Assembly (NCBI RefSeq): GCF_001949145.1
Contig: NW_019091360.1
Location: 1,647,231-1,711,230, forward strand
Reading direction: 5' to 3'
Source of the DNA: Acanthaster planci
Lineage: Eukaryota; Echinodermata; Asteroidea; Valvatida; Acanthasteridae
DNA length: 64,000 nucleotides
Positions 27,801 to 42,800 of the stretch are shown here, piece by piece. Position numbers and translations under genes: made by a program. The notes beneath the pieces are model-generated. The model was not told the DNA's origin. It ran no database searches and saw nothing but the letters and a program-made list of their open reading frames with translations. Numbering within the stretch: position 1 is the stretch's first letter; every line of letters begins with the position of its first letter.

Positions 27801-30800
27801 CAAATGAACCGTGAGAGAAGCATTCTTTTGTCATTGTTCACCCTATGACTTACGACTGGCCTTGTGAAGGGACTTGTGATTGACTTTGAAACTCGTCAAA
27901 TTCTACATCAAAGTTTTGTGAGCATGTTCAGAACATTGCTCGTCGACAAGATGACGTAATAGTGGAAATGGGTAGGACACAGGCAGTGCGGGTAAGGGTG
28001 GTGGGTGTTCATCCTTTTCTGGAAAAAAAAAAGGGGGGGGGGAAATGAAAACCAAAAAGGAAAGAAACGAACCAGGAAGGAGGAAAGGGGAGGAAATGTG
28101 TCACTGTAAAAATACCTCAGAATAGACCTTATTCATTGGGAAGCCATTTTTCATCTTGTTCCCTAAATCTGTAATGTTCCGTGTCATCTGTTAGATGGGA
28201 TGGTGCCAGACTCTTTTGGGTTCCAAGCCTCACTTTCAGTTTTCTTTCAAATGTGGCTTAAAACAGATATTATTATCGCATCAACAATATTTGATGACTT
28301 TTTGTTGACCTTTTTTTTACCACGGTTAGTTTTTACTCGCGGGTTCACAAAATGGAAAGTTTTTACCTCACTTTCAATTCAAGATGGTGAATGCATGAAT
28401 ACAGTCTATAACACTCTTTTCATCATTGATTGTATGTCAGTTTGCTGCTGCTGAGTGCTTTGTATCCCTCCTACCCCCCCAAAAGCAATTTCCCTTCCCA
28501 GCGACGTCCATCCTTCAGGATTTAGGCGTTCCTGTTCCAAAACAGCATTGCCTAACCTTTACAGAGGAAAGCCACACAGCCTTATGTTGCGATCCTGGCA
28601 GAATCTTTCTCAACACAGTTTTCTTGAATGGAGAAAAATGGAACAACTTTTGACAAAGGCACCCAGAGGAGCTGAAATTTCCAGGAATTCATTCATCACT
28701 CACATGCAGAAAAAAAAAATTTCAGGCAACTCCGTGGCATCGATTTGTTTTGTAGATTACCGGAGCCAGCAACCAGTAGGAAGTGTTTTTTTTGTATTTT
28801 ACATTTCCTCACAAAATGACATTGGGTGTGCCTTTTTTTGGCAGGGATCCATTTTCGGGGAAGCAAGGCATTTCTATGGAGTTGCTGGAGCGGCTGAGCA
28901 CGGTCCAGGAGGTCAAGGGATTTGTGTCCATTCAGGGGCACCACGTCCACTTCACCAACCTCACCTTCCTGCGCAACCTGAAGAAGATCTACGGCCGCAA
29001 GTTGTATGGGTAAGGACACTCGCAGTGTGTGTGTGGGGGTGGGGCAAAGAGAAGGCACTGATTGGCTGTCCCTCACAGTGTCAAGTCACAGGTCAAACTC
29101 AGTTTCCATGCCAACAGACCTAGACAGCATCGATGACATGCGATCATGTGGCTGCTCTTGATAGCGACTTGATGCAAACGGATGCAGAGTGTTGGTAAAG
29201 CTGGATCTTGTTCAACTTTGCCGACTGTCTGCGTCAAGTTGTCCAAGTACGGTGCAAACAAACAATCTAGCATAATAGGCATTCAAGGATGTTTGTCTTG
29301 CGAGAAAATGATTTGCTTTTGACTAAAATTATAAATGAAACTCATCAAATTAGAGTGTCTGTTTGGCCTCAAGAAATATTCAAACCAACTAAAAAGGCAT
29401 ATTATACAAAAATTTTCCAGATTTGTGGATGTCACTTTTTGTAACATGGTGTCACACTGTCACTGTCCTGTGTGTGTGTTTCGACCAATAAATGGAAGCC
29501 ATGCTTCATTATATAATGAGTCCCATGTCTAGCAACAGGGAAAGAATGTAACTCACTTGGATAGCCCATAATTTGACTCACAACCAGATGATCTTGTGAT
29601 GAGATTTTGCGATCTGGTAAAGACTCTGTTGAGGTGCTGATATCGAGAAAGTGAACAGATTATGTTCAAAAAAATTTCCCAAACTTTGAAAAAACATTCC
29701 ATATTGATTCCATTGCCAGAGCAGTTTTATTTATTCTTACTTCTGTTTAGTCCAGCACCAAGTGCCAATTACAGGACGATTGTAAGTGACATTGAAGACT
29801 ATGATGAAGAGATGTTCAGTTGAAAGAGATTCCAGGGAAACCCAGAAAATCAAATAAGGAACTGAGGACCCACATGGCGACCTAGGTGGGATTTGAACCT
29901 AGGGTTGCAGAGGTGAAAGAGCTAGGAAAGCGCACATGTGATTGTTTTGTCGTCATTTCACCCTTTTTGTGGGGACCCCAAAAATTCCATAGCGATTTCT
30001 AGACAGAGCACACCGATTGGATAAAACAGAAATAGGTAATATAGGTATAGGTCATATGATATATAAGACATACCAGGCCGTAACTGGCTCACACAGGTTA
30101 ATGCTGAGGTTGAGTTGGGCGTATGGTCCTCACGAGTTCAGAAAAAGCCAACTTTTATACAGTGTTGAAGGGTTTTTAAAACTTTTTATACAACTTTTAT
30201 ACTCTTCTTCAATGTCTGAAAACGATTGACATCCTTTTGTGGTTGATTGTATTGAAAAGTGCACCGTTTTAAACATTTCAAGTTCTCTGTGCTTTTTTGG
30301 AAAATGCCGGGCACCATTGCTGTGTTGTCAATCAGGGAAGACACCGCTCAGTTCGTCTGTTCAAATTGCGAACCCAAAATTCGCTCACCAAAAGAATTTG
30401 TGACAAAGGGGATACTCGTTGGCTAATTTGCCATTGATTCAAAGACTCATTTGGCGCGGGATATGTGACAATGGGGACCTCCCTCTATTGTGTCGTCTTT
30501 TGTGTTGACGGCATCTTTGGAATTCCTTTCAGACATCCGGGGGGGAGAGGTGCTGTAGGCACAATAGCCTAAAGCTTGTGCATCACATGGGGGGGTCTCC
30601 TTGGCTACATATCATGCTGGATATACAGACACTCAAGAAGCAGTGTATCACAAAGAGAAGTGGAAATTTCAAATGGCAACATATCATTTCCAGCATTTTG
30701 TTGTGTACACAAATCAATGTAACATGGAGGTTTGCTCAAGAATATTGAAAAATTCACATTAGCAGGAAAAACCGCAAAGGCATCAAAAGAACCCTTTATA

Positions 30801-33800
30801 GCAAACAAACATTGAAAAAAAAATTGAGGAAAATTGAAACTCCAAAGTGCATTCTTCAAGAACTTAAGGAAACAAATTGCATTGCCTGGACCCTTTACAA
30901 AGGGATGTCAGAAGTGGACATTGGAGGAAGGAAATGTGATGAGTGAGTTGAGAGACCCAGTGAAGCCATGAATTTGAAATGAAAAGCAAGTGTTACCCTC
31001 GTTCATTACAGCAATATGTCTGATCATTTTGTACCCAACCCACCACCTCCACACTTTTCCAGCATCGATGGACCAAAGCAGTACTCGCTGTTCATTAATA
31101 GCGACTCGCTTGAGTCGCTGGGGCTGACGTCGCTCCAGCGCATCAACAAGGGGAACATTCTCTTTTACGAGAACCCCAAGTTGTGCTATGCCGCTGAGGG
31201 CATGTGGGACAGTATTATGAAACAGCCCGGTCGGCAAACGGTGGAGTTTTATCAAAATAAGGAGCAGCAAGAGTGCAGTAAGTACTTCTCTCCCCACCCA
31301 CCCCTCTCTGGCATGGGTTCTGGCATGGCATCCATCCACTGGGACCTCTGTGGGATCGGAGAGTTCAGATTCCTGCAGCATCTGGTGACCATTTCAATCT
31401 GAGCTGAAGTTTGGAACGGTTCACACGAAAGAGAGATTCAGTTCAAAATGACTTTTTGTCACAGTATGAATTGTTTGAGAAACTTTCTCTGCACCTTTCC
31501 CATTCCATATAACTGTGGCACTTCTGTGCTTATCCTGTGAGCAGGTAGACACAAATTTGAAAGTTTTCACAGCTCAGTATGAGATGTTACCAGGATCTTG
31601 CAGCAGTGGCTCGACAGCAGAAGGTCCCAAGTGGAGTTTGTATTGAGAGTAAATTGCATGTTGAACAATGTAGAATACTAACCCTCCTGTGTGTTTGTTT
31701 TCATGGCCGCATGAATGCGTTGTTGTTGATAGCAACCACGCCCTGTACGTCGCATCGTCCACTGTGCAGTCGCTCAGTCTTGTCAGTTTGCAAAGGATTG
31801 AGTCGGGCGACGTGAATATCAAGTTAAATCCGTGGTTGTGCTATGCAGACGAGGCAATGTTTGATGGGATAGGTCACAGGGACATGGAGGTGACCATCTC
31901 TCAGAACGGGGAATCAGTCAATTGTGGTAAGTATGGAGAACCATCTTGCCCCACCCAGCTTCCCCCCTCCCCAGCCCTTCTTGGCTATCAGACATTCCCC
32001 CAGTCCAGCGCAGTCGTGATGCAGGAGAGATGCTTGTAATCAATCAAGTGAGGTTCACTAAATCCAGCCTCGAAGACATCTTTCAGATTTTTTTTTTTTT
32101 TGCTCCGTGAGTGTAAAACCTTGTGTAACTTTTTCAAAGAAGACTGAGGGATGCTTCCCCTCCCCCCAGGAAAATCTAACCAAAACGAATCCCACTAACG
32201 CACGCTGCTTGCTTTTGTGTCCAAAAGTTGGCCGAGTTGTTAAAAGATTTCAAACCACTTTTAAAAAAAAGGTGTTTTTCATTTGGTCAGTCCAGTCATT
32301 GCAGTACTTAAATTAGCTGGCTACAGGACTGAGCTTGTAATAATTATGGTTCACCTGATTGGTTGAAAGCAGACCCCCCTGCCCCTGCATCACATAACCT
32401 TAACCCTCCAAAACCATAACCTGCACGTTTGCATGTTTGATAAAAACTGACGCATGCACAACCCCGAATGCACTTCATCACTCCATAACCAGGCTGACGA
32501 TAGAGTTCCTGGAGGTGGATCCTATCGGACACTCTCCCACCTTTTTAACACATAACTCGAACCTTTTTCTGTGGAACATCTCCTGTAATTTCACCTGATT
32601 CCTGAAGCTTTATTACATTTTCGGAAACGAATTCCGGTATTTCAAAGTAGCAGTTTTTTTTTTTCCAAATAACTTGCACCGCTGCAGACATGTCAGGGCT
32701 GCATCTAAATTTTCATGCCTAGAATCACTGTCTTGGGCTACGTGGGTCAAGTAGCATATCGCCCCCTCTTGTCTACAGCCACCCAAGGGCGGATCCAGGG
32801 GGGGGTGGCGGGGCAATTTTTTGGTCTATTTCATTTCCCTTCCTTCCAAATCATGTATAAGCACCAAGATGTTGCCTCAATTCCTCAGAAAGGCCTTAAA
32901 AGTTTACGTAACAAATTTTCCAACAGTTTGGCCCCCAAGAAACAATTTCGACCTCCCCCCCAAAAATGTGGTTCTAGATCCGCACAGCCCAGCCCTTATT
33001 CTAGCAGTACATAGCTGATCCTCACTGTCTTTGGAATCTTCCCCCACAGACATCTCCTAGCTTCAGTTTTAGCTGTGTCTTAATCACGTCTTTTATTCTG
33101 ACGCTAAACCTCAACTCGCTCACCCGGATAAAAAAAACTCAAGTGTGTCCCTGCTCACATTGTGCCGTGAATACAAACCTTCAATCGTAGCTCCTCCAAG
33201 TATGACCTGACGTGGGTCTCATGGTCCTCGAAGGGTTATCTCCTAACTCTGCCAGCCTGTCTATGCAGTGACGTTCACCGCCAGTAGGTGGTCTGCAATC
33301 CCCATGTGTCCAAAAGCCCGCTGTTTCGGAATCAAGGGGCCTACTTTTTGTATCCCAGTTTAGATTTGGCATTTCTTGTGATGGCAGACCACCTATCAGT
33401 TATGTGCCTGGTCAGGATTTGTTGTGTTGAAATAACTCAGCATTCCTGGATTTTGCATTTTTGTTCAATGGGATTTATTTGCATTTGGCAACTTGGAATC
33501 TGCATGAGTTGGATTTTGTTATTTTTTTCTGCATGGTTTTGCATGCATTCTATTTTTCGCTAGATCTTGGTTTTAATGGTTTTGTTTGAAATAAAGAAAG
33601 CAAGATGGAACCATCTAAGAATGATTAAAAAACCTCTTTACAAACAAAAGAAAAACTGCTTAATTAACCCCTTTATATCGGGAGCCATCCACAGCCGTGG
33701 CTGTGTGTGAGGATTAGTGCATACCACACATACAGTCTATTCACCATGCAGCTGCTGGTTCAATGGAGCCTGCTGCTGGACAGAGCTTTGCACACTGGGC

Positions 33801-36800
33801 ATACCGCAGTCCAGCAGTCACGGTCAAAAGAATCCCGGCGTGAAGGGGTTGACTTCATCAAGTTTCACAATTGTGAAAAAAACAAAAAAACAGATGATGC
33901 TACTCATTTCATTTCCATTTTTTGAATTGAAGAAAAAATAGGCTTTGTTTCCAAAACACTACACACACACAGACTTTTAATTCGTGAATAGGCAGTTCCC
34001 CTACATTGAAAAAAATAAAAGGACACTGATCATTAGATCATCAAATGTGAAGAAAATATGGTACACGTTGTCTCCTGTCTTCCATACTTGACATGTGCTT
34101 ACTTTCCATTTGTGAAGTCCTATATTGAAGTCCTATCGTTCGTTCTTCTCATTAGTCCACAAATCACCTCCTGGCAATGGCGTAACTAGGGCTAAATGTG
34201 GGAGGGAGCCCCGGTGAGGAGGGGACACGGGCATCCATCCACTGAGGGGCACATGCCTCCAACATTGCCCTCCCACCTGGCCCTCAAAGTTTACACCACT
34301 GCCTCCTGACCGCTGTCAGTTGGGGAGTGGAACTATTTGTGTTGGAAATTTCATGAATAATTCATGATTGCTAATTTGAATTTATTCAGCTGTGCTGCAC
34401 AGCCACACCCACTTTTAGCATTACACTCTTTCACAAATGTGATTACATTCCTTCCCCCCTTCCATCCTTCAGATTTCCCACATTTTGGTTCATTGTGTGT
34501 CCACGTTGTCGGTTGTGACTGTCGTCATTGTGATTGTGAAATTAAAAGTCAAAATTTCTTCTTCTTTTTTTCCCCTGCTGCCCATTTGCCAGCTTGCTGT
34601 GTCTTAGCAATCCAAAACAACTTCTTGAGGCAATCGTGCATTTCAACCCTCAGTACAGTTCGACGTTTCACTGGACATACTCAATGAGAACAACTCAAAG
34701 ACACACAAGTGCCAGTTCCATTCAAAAACAGACAATCCACACATACGAGGAACTCAGAACTGCCAAAGAATTCTCTGGCCCACAAATTGGTTTTCTCAAT
34801 TGCAGGATAAGACTGTTAGGTTTGCATTTTGCCTGTCACAGCGTAGAGTAAATATGTAGAGATGAAACGAATGCATGGGAATGAGCCTAATACTGGAATG
34901 CCTGCATCTTTGGTCATAATGATTTAATGAACCGGCATTTTGTCAGTACTTTGATAATATGGCCCAATCCGACAAAAACTTGAAATTACCTGGAGTGCTT
35001 CTCGGCTTCGTCCAGTCACAATCAGCGAAAATTGCTCAGGTTTTCCACAAAAATGTTTTATCTTTGACATGTAAATAATAACACATTTTTAATGTGTGCC
35101 CAATAGTGCATTGTTCAATAAAGACTTGGTACAGCGCTTGTAAGATTGGGTCATATGTGGAGTATAGGATCTGCTCTGGAGGCTTTGTTCCTACAAACTT
35201 GATTTGGAAACAAAAATTCGCAAAAATGACTTTGAAATATGCTGTATAAAGCAGAGCTCTTTCTTTACCTGGGCCAATTTCATAGAGCTGCTTACGTACA
35301 AAATTTGCTTAAGTGCAAAAAAACCTTGCTCAAGAAAAAGGTTACCAACTCAAAATGCTAACCAAAAGACAGATAAATACCATTCCAAAACAGTATACAT
35401 CGCGTGAAGTTTTGGCTTGTAACCTGATTTGTCAAGTAAGGTTTTTTCACGCTTAAGCAAATTTTGTGCTTAAGCAGCTCTATGAAATTGGTTGTAGTCT
35501 GAGAAATGGGAACAAAGCAAAATTTGATATATCAAAATATAGTCTGTATAAACAAATCCTCCAATGCTTGACTAGGTAATTGTATTTGTTGGCTATAACA
35601 TTTATCGTACCGTAACTCCTGACGCACCAACACCCCTTCCTCGGTAGTTATTAGCCCCACCCAGTGATCGTCACTCCTCAGACTCAATGTGTGTTGGTTG
35701 GATAGGCCCACTTTTAAAAACTTTTGGCATTAGATTAGATTTCTACAGTAAATTGATCACAGTTGGATGGACCTGAATTCAATTGATTCAATCTCTGTTG
35801 AATGTTATGCTGTAAAGATCAAGGAAAATCCGTTGTAGTTTTAAACTCAGATGAAGGAAAGAAACACAAAACTGGTTCTTTCCGTGGCTGGTTCTGTCAC
35901 AGATGAAAACCCAAAAAGATTGGACATCTGTGAAAATGTTGAATTTGTCAAGGAAAGCCATTTATGCATTGGTACATGTCACGGCTTACCACTGAATAAA
36001 ATGTATGATATCTAATAGGGGAAAGAAACATTTGGAATTCCTCTTTTTTGGAAATCTGGAAATCCCTCTGGAACTGGCAACTGGAAATTGGATTTATAAT
36101 TTTAAGTAGCAAAACATGTTTTCCATATTTAGAAAAATCGTACTTGTGCATTTCTGTGATTCCCAAGTAATTTGTTGTATAACTCAAGCTCTGTACTAAA
36201 AAAAAATGTGGTTTGAGAGAAACATTCTGTGGCATTTCTGCTGAATCATAAACTATCCTTGGGCCGAGCCATCAGAATTTTCCAAATGTTCATCTAAACG
36301 ACAGTAATTCTCTCCGAATGTTGTGCCGTGCCCACATGCTTGTGTGCTCAACGTTTTGAAGGCTGCAACCTTGGGGCATTTCCAGACGAGTCTCCCCTTA
36401 TAACACCGACCCATTAAACACCCTGTGTGTAGTCATAAAATCCCTCCTCATGCGTGAAACGAACTCCATGTGTGTTTGCAGTCACCTTCGTATGAAGGAA
36501 GGGAGGGGGCTCTTTTTGATTAGAAATGAGAGCAGTGCAAATTTATCCCTGGCTTCCAGAGTGCACGTGAAAGACAGTGGAAACTGCCCTAGCATTTCCC
36601 CCTTAGCTGTGCATAGAATTATATTTGACGTGTTGACTTCAGAAACATCAAAATTAAGAGCCTGGCCACTGACTGTCTTAATGCTTATAAATTGGTTTGA
36701 AAAGGTAACATTCAACAGAGACGGCAGCACGGTAGTTGTGAAACACTGAATAAAAAGAGATATTTTGACTGTAAAGCAAATGAGAAATAAAATTTCAAAC

Positions 36801-39800
36801 TGAAATTGTCTTATTACCAAAATGGCATCAGCTCGTAAGTCCGACGCCTCACACATGTAGGTCCGATGCCTCATAAGTCCGAAAAACACATTAAAAAATT
36901 CCTTAAGTCTGATGACTCAAAAGTCTGACGATTATTAGTTTATTTCGACCTCTAGATCTGACGCCTCATTAGTCAGATGCCTCATAAGTCTGAAAATTAG
37001 GACTTTTGAGGAGTTGGACTTATGAGGTGTCGGACTTATGATAAGCACCCACCAAAATTCTACCTGAGGAGTCCAGGGGAGGGGCTTGTAGAAAGACAGC
37101 CTTCCTCTTTCTGTGAGGGCTCAATCTCTTGTAAGGTACATGTACTTTGTCTTGGTGGCAGATGTCCAAAGGTCAAAATGTTTGGTTGTTCACTAGAGGC
37201 GATGTTTGCTTGCAAGTAAATTACTAAATGTAGAAAAACCAACCGAAGTTACTGCCTTAGATGGTTATGTATGTGTGTACATTCGAACCTGGCAGCATTG
37301 GAATGCGTATAATTTGAATGTACACCAGTGCCTGATTGCCTGTCCAATGTCTTAATGCCTAACCTCAGTAACAGTTAACTAGAAAGTAAGAGTTTCCGTC
37401 GGAGGAGGTACTAGATCATTGGGGACAGCCCCGAAAGGGTGGAATTCAGTGTTGACCGTAACTTTGGTCTGTACAAATTGGTGGGAACCGACAGAATTGG
37501 AGTCTGACTAAATCAGGCTGCGATTTCGTGTTCTTGCTGGTGAGAGAGCTCCGGCAATGCAGTGCTTTCTCAGTTGTTAGGGCAGGACATACCGTGGTAA
37601 CCCTCCCTGACACTGAGGTTTCACACTTCATCCGTTTTCTCAAATTTTCGACTTTGACCTGTAAAAGGCGTAAAAATTAAAAACCAATGAATATGATGCG
37701 CTTGCGTCAAATTGACAAATCAAACAATCCAAATCACTCGTAAGACTGTATGGGTGATTATTTTTTTTTTTAAAAACACACCAGGTCCAGTGCCTGGAAT
37801 GGAAACTCTTACCCCAATCAGGCCCCCTTGCCTGCACCCCTCCGTTAGCTTGGTAGGGCTGACCTCCAAGTACTGACTTGCCATGCTGGTGCATGTTGTA
37901 TCTTGGACCCCCCCCACCATGTAACTGTCCCTTCTAACGATTGCACGGTGCCTGAATCTACTACAAGAGTGACATAACAGGGCTGGCTGGGCCTCCAACT
38001 TCCCTTCTCCCCCACCCCTTCCCATTCCAGAGGGTTTGCCACAGTCTCCTCAACCTGCTGGAAATCCAACAGCTACATCCTGGCTAAATTAGCAGATCAC
38101 CGTCTCATTCTGGTCCGGAGAAAAAAGTTGACCCCGGAAACACTCCTTCTATCCTTCACAGATAAATGGACTCTCTCCACCCTCGTCAACCCTGTATTTT
38201 GTTGACATTGTTACATTTTTGTCTCTCTGAAGAACATTTCTTTTGTCATGCTGCATGTGATAAACCGCAATATCCATGATTAAGAATGCGGACAAGGGCG
38301 AGAGAGTACAAAATGCCCCACAAAGCGTCAGGAGTTCATTCCTGGTATTGTCTCTCATTGGCTGTGGCAAACCCTCCGTTTTCTCGCAGGGTTCTCTGTC
38401 AGTTTCCCGGACGAGTCTTGCAGCTTCATCTGCTCTTGACGGCACCTTCAGGCTACCTCGCTGAACTGCCTTCCTACTGCTTGCAAATGCAACTGACAAG
38501 CTGGCCCAGTGCTATAAAATTCATAACCCTCGCAGGGCAGGGCAAATTGCATAATGTGTTGTCATATTGTAGCTTGTACGTGCTTCGGGCCTGTTTTTTG
38601 GTAGTGTTGGGAGAGTATGCTTAGTGCTGTAGTGGTGCATTGTTGTTGCTGTGGTGGGGGGGGGAGCTATTAGCCCCGCCCACCATAACACCATCCTCCA
38701 AGAAGCATCAGCTAAAATTGACAATGGATTTCACATGCCTTTGAATGCCAGGGGGCTGCGCGTACTATTGAGGTGTTCATTTGCTGGTCACGGCCAAGTG
38801 CTCGTACTCTCCTAGTGACCTTGGAGAGGCGACGGCCGTCTGCAGACATCGGCCTGGCAAAGCTACATGTAATAATGACTCTCAATCGGCTTGATAAGTG
38901 CAAATCATGTGCCAGCCTTTTGGGGTTTCCCCCAACTGTTGTGACCAGCCATTAACGCCTCAAGAAGCATCATTACAGCATGAAGCACATTCATGTATAT
39001 ATATCTTGCACCCGTGTTTTTATAGTATAGCTTGAATGATGTGAGAGATGGTTTGCCTTGGGATGATAGACTTTCATCACATGGTGGGTGCGCAAATGAT
39101 GGCCTTCAACGTCGCCATTCAAAGTTCAAACCACCCTCCTTTTTTGGGGGGTTTGCTTTTTCAAATATGCAAATTTGGGAGCCTTATTTCTCATGAGCCC
39201 CAGGAAACCTTGAAACGGTGGAAGTCCATCAGACTTTTCGTAATGAATGAATGTCAGTTCTGTCAGAATCCAACACCAAAGAGCAAGCCTGTTTATGATG
39301 GCTCTGTACTTTCACTCAAACACCAGACCCGTTAAAAAATGGTGGCTGGGATTGACGGTATCATTCAAAGTTTCACAAGTCCTTAAAAATAAAATGTTGG
39401 AGTTGGAAGATTTTGGCTGATATTGTTAGAGACACTATCAAACCTGTGCAACAATAGTAAGGCAGAATTGATTTTTTTTTCTCTCCCCGCTGAAAACTAT
39501 TAGTGGTCTTGCCCCTGTAAGTGAAATTTCATGGAATTAGATGGTTAACCGCAGGAGTAAGCAAAGTGTGTGATGAAAGTCTATTGTATGCTGAATTATG
39601 TGCAGTGCTTGAGACATGTACATGCACATTCAAAGGATTTTTGTTCCAACAAGAGAAATTTTTTTCAGTTGTCTGAAAGCGTTTTCCAGTGAAATGTGAA
39701 AACGAAAAGCCACCAGAATTGAACAGAGGCTCTTATTCAGATTGTTGTGGGTTAAGCCACTGCGTTATGGGATTTTTTTTTTTTTAAACACCTGTTGTCT

Positions 39801-42800
39801 TGATGTAAAGAATTCTTGGGAAGAAATCCTTTGCATTGACATAAAATCTGACCATGTTGTCGAGGTTTTGTCTGTCTGGCTTCAGTTAAACAGATGCCTG
39901 TTTCATGTTTGTGGGTCGGCTTTGTTCCTCACTGTTTGCTCTCACAAGCTTTTGTCTGTTTTTTTCCCCTCCCCATTCAGTCCTTCACCTCTGCAGCGCT
40001 TTTGCAAACTTCTCAATAGCAACTTGATGGGGTTGGATTTTTTTCTGGGTATTCCAATTTCTGTGGACGGTCCTTTTCATCGTAGGGACCTTCAAACCTT
40101 TTGTGCTGCATTCCTTTTCATATTTTTCCCCCATTTTTGTTGTCTGACTTGAAAATTCTACGCTCATTTTTCATTGAGCCCCAGCTACTTTTCAGTTTTT
40201 CCTCTCTCTGGGTTGGTGACTTTTTTCTTTAAAGAAAAAAATCTGTGTTCCTTGTGTGTGTTTATTACAGATTTACAAAGAGATGGGTACATGCATGTCC
40301 AAAAAGGCCATTTCTTTGCCATGTTTTGAGTTTAATCGCCAGTAATTTTTGTCCTTCAAAAACACTGCAAGACCAGCTTGGAGACTGGGAAAAGTACATG
40401 TAGGCCAATTTGTCTGATACGGTAATGACTTTGTATTGGCTGCCCTTCCAGTAATTGCTTTGTGCTGTCTGATTTGATGATGACTACTGCTCCAATTTGA
40501 AGAATTGACCTTGTAGGCAGAACCACTACGTCAGAATGTTAATTTTGTCAGCTTGAAAATAAAAATGACAGAAAGTGACAATATTTGGGTATTTGTGGCA
40601 ATGTGATGCTACAAATCCAGTCCTCTTGTAAACTGTACTATCAGGATAAACTGTCATTGTATTTTTGACTTGTCTGAAGAGACAGGTGCATTTAACAGGT
40701 TGTTGCGAAAATGCTTCACTGATGTTGATGACCTGGCCTATGGTCATGAAAATAGTTGGAAATAGATCTTGATTGTGAACATCTCAGTATTGTTGTGCCA
40801 TTTAAACATGGTCATCTCATTGTGAAAACATGACCATAAAATGTTTGTTGGTTCTTGTTTCGGAGATCCAAAAGTTGCATCAATTGAGATGGAAGCCTTA
40901 AACAAATAAGATCAGTTTTGCATTAGGGGAAGTTTTGAAAAAGCTGTCTTCCCTCTCTTCTTTGTAATTTCCTTTTCCGTGGTTGTCTATTTTCTTCTTT
41001 TTGGGTTGTGATTTCCCAAAAACTTTAGTATTAACATAGTGTCCTTTTCATCGTTTCTTGCTAACCTTCAATGTGGTCGTTTCACAATGGTGCACCCCAA
41101 AGAGTTTGCAACGCTTTGATCAATCACAGTGCCCTAAATCTGTCGACCCAGTGTGCATTTGGAAGGGGTCAATAGATTTTGTGCACTGTGAGTGGCCAAT
41201 GCATTGCAAACTCTTGGGGGCACACTGTTGTGAATCGCTCGTATTGATTGGAAAAGCACAAATGTTTGTGATCAAAAACTGCTGCTTATGTCTCCATTCA
41301 AGACAGAAGTCCCTTGAAAAGGGTGGATATTAAAAAGACTGAAATACGAATAACCTTGTCCAAAGGTGACAGCGTGCAGGTGGTTGTGATCCTTGAAAAG
41401 TTTTGTCCAGCAACATCGTTGGAAAAAACCCAAAGTGTATTTTACTACTTTTTCTCAACACAGTTCATAGACAAACGAAATAGCGAGGTCACAGAAATGA
41501 CAAATGAAACAGCAGGTGACTGTCATTTACATAACCTGATTGGCGTATTTTGCAATGTGGATAATGCAAGTGTTGGTTTGTTGTGCATAGTAATATGACA
41601 TTTAATTTTGCATCAGTGTTCCAAAAATGTGTCAAGGCCAGAAACGTTGATTTTTCGATTTTTCTCAACCCTGTTTTTTTTCCTTATAACTATTGGCAAC
41701 TTGAATGTGAATTTTCACGCACAAGAAGCTCATTTTCCATTTCATAAGCGTATCACAGTCATATAGCGTACTTTGTCTTCTCTTGTCATTGTGATATTAA
41801 CATTAGAATGTGGGTCCGATTTCTTTCCATCATAGTTGCCGAAGGTCACGTCTGTGACCCACAGTGCGCCCCCATTGGCTGTTGGGGGTCAGGTCCCAAG
41901 CAGTGCGCTCGATGTCAAAATGCGCGTATTGGCGACACGTGCATAGCCGGGTGCAACCCTCTGTCACAGTAAGTCATGTGTTCTTATTCAGCTTTTCAAC
42001 TCTCTTGGCCGTAGACACGAACAGGGTTCCTTACGGTCATTGAAAATATTGGAGGGAAAAAGGTGTCTTGGAAAGTCAGAGAAAAGGGCACAAATAGCAT
42101 GTCACAGAATCCTGTCGTCTGAGGGGAAAACTTGATTGAACTCAAGACCACGCAAGGGTTATTTTTGGTGGGCCGTGGGCAGTTTTTGTTGTGATGGAAA
42201 ACAAAAATAAATTTACAGTCGATGTCATTGTCTATCTGTCGTCGTGGCTTGGGCAGTTGTCCAGTGCATAATACTGAACAACTTTTGTCTGCAAAATGGC
42301 ATTCAGTGAAATAAAACCTGTCATGTATTAGTCCTGGAAACTCATGGAAAAGTCACATTTTGGTCTTGAGGTATCTATGGGAACCCTGAATGAATATGTT
42401 CATTTCTGTTCATGTTCACTGTCTTAAACTGGGACGGAATGTACTCGTCAGTTTGCAACCTGAGTCATTTCTGCCAGTCACATTCTTATGCCGCCCAAAA
42501 TTGCCCGAGAAATAACGAGGCAAAGCTGGAGTAATGATTTTGAATACCAAGATTCAGATGGCCGTTAAATAACCTAAATGCCTCAACCCGTGAAGTTCTC
42601 TTGGAAAGTTTATCATTGTTATTACCTGTCTCCTGTTAGGTATGAGTGTATTTCACACGAGATTGCTAAGGTGCTGGCTGGCAAATTTGTGGAATTAGCT
42701 AAATGGACGTTTCCGCTGAATGCGCAGTTTTGGCAGCCCCTTGCCTTTTTAGGGCAGTGCTGAATACAAGCTGTTCTCGCCAGTTGCTATAGATTGTGAC

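Larger units (their letters stand above)
31927..41835 (+). other. 9.9 kb intron after E10b
   Basis: The largest intron in the recognised gene. It holds dispersed repeats listed separately (32787-32983, 33665-33850, 35271-35491, 36834-37040, 41081-41235), a short CA run near 33961 and no further copy of exon 10 or other recognisable exon. Its length puts the alternative exon pair far from the next constitutive exon. Confidence 0.7.

Noticed and set aside
31278-31732. Reading both exon 10 copies in one message
   Set aside because: E10a leaves in phase 1 and E10b enters in phase 2; the joined frame hits a stop at 31813-31815.
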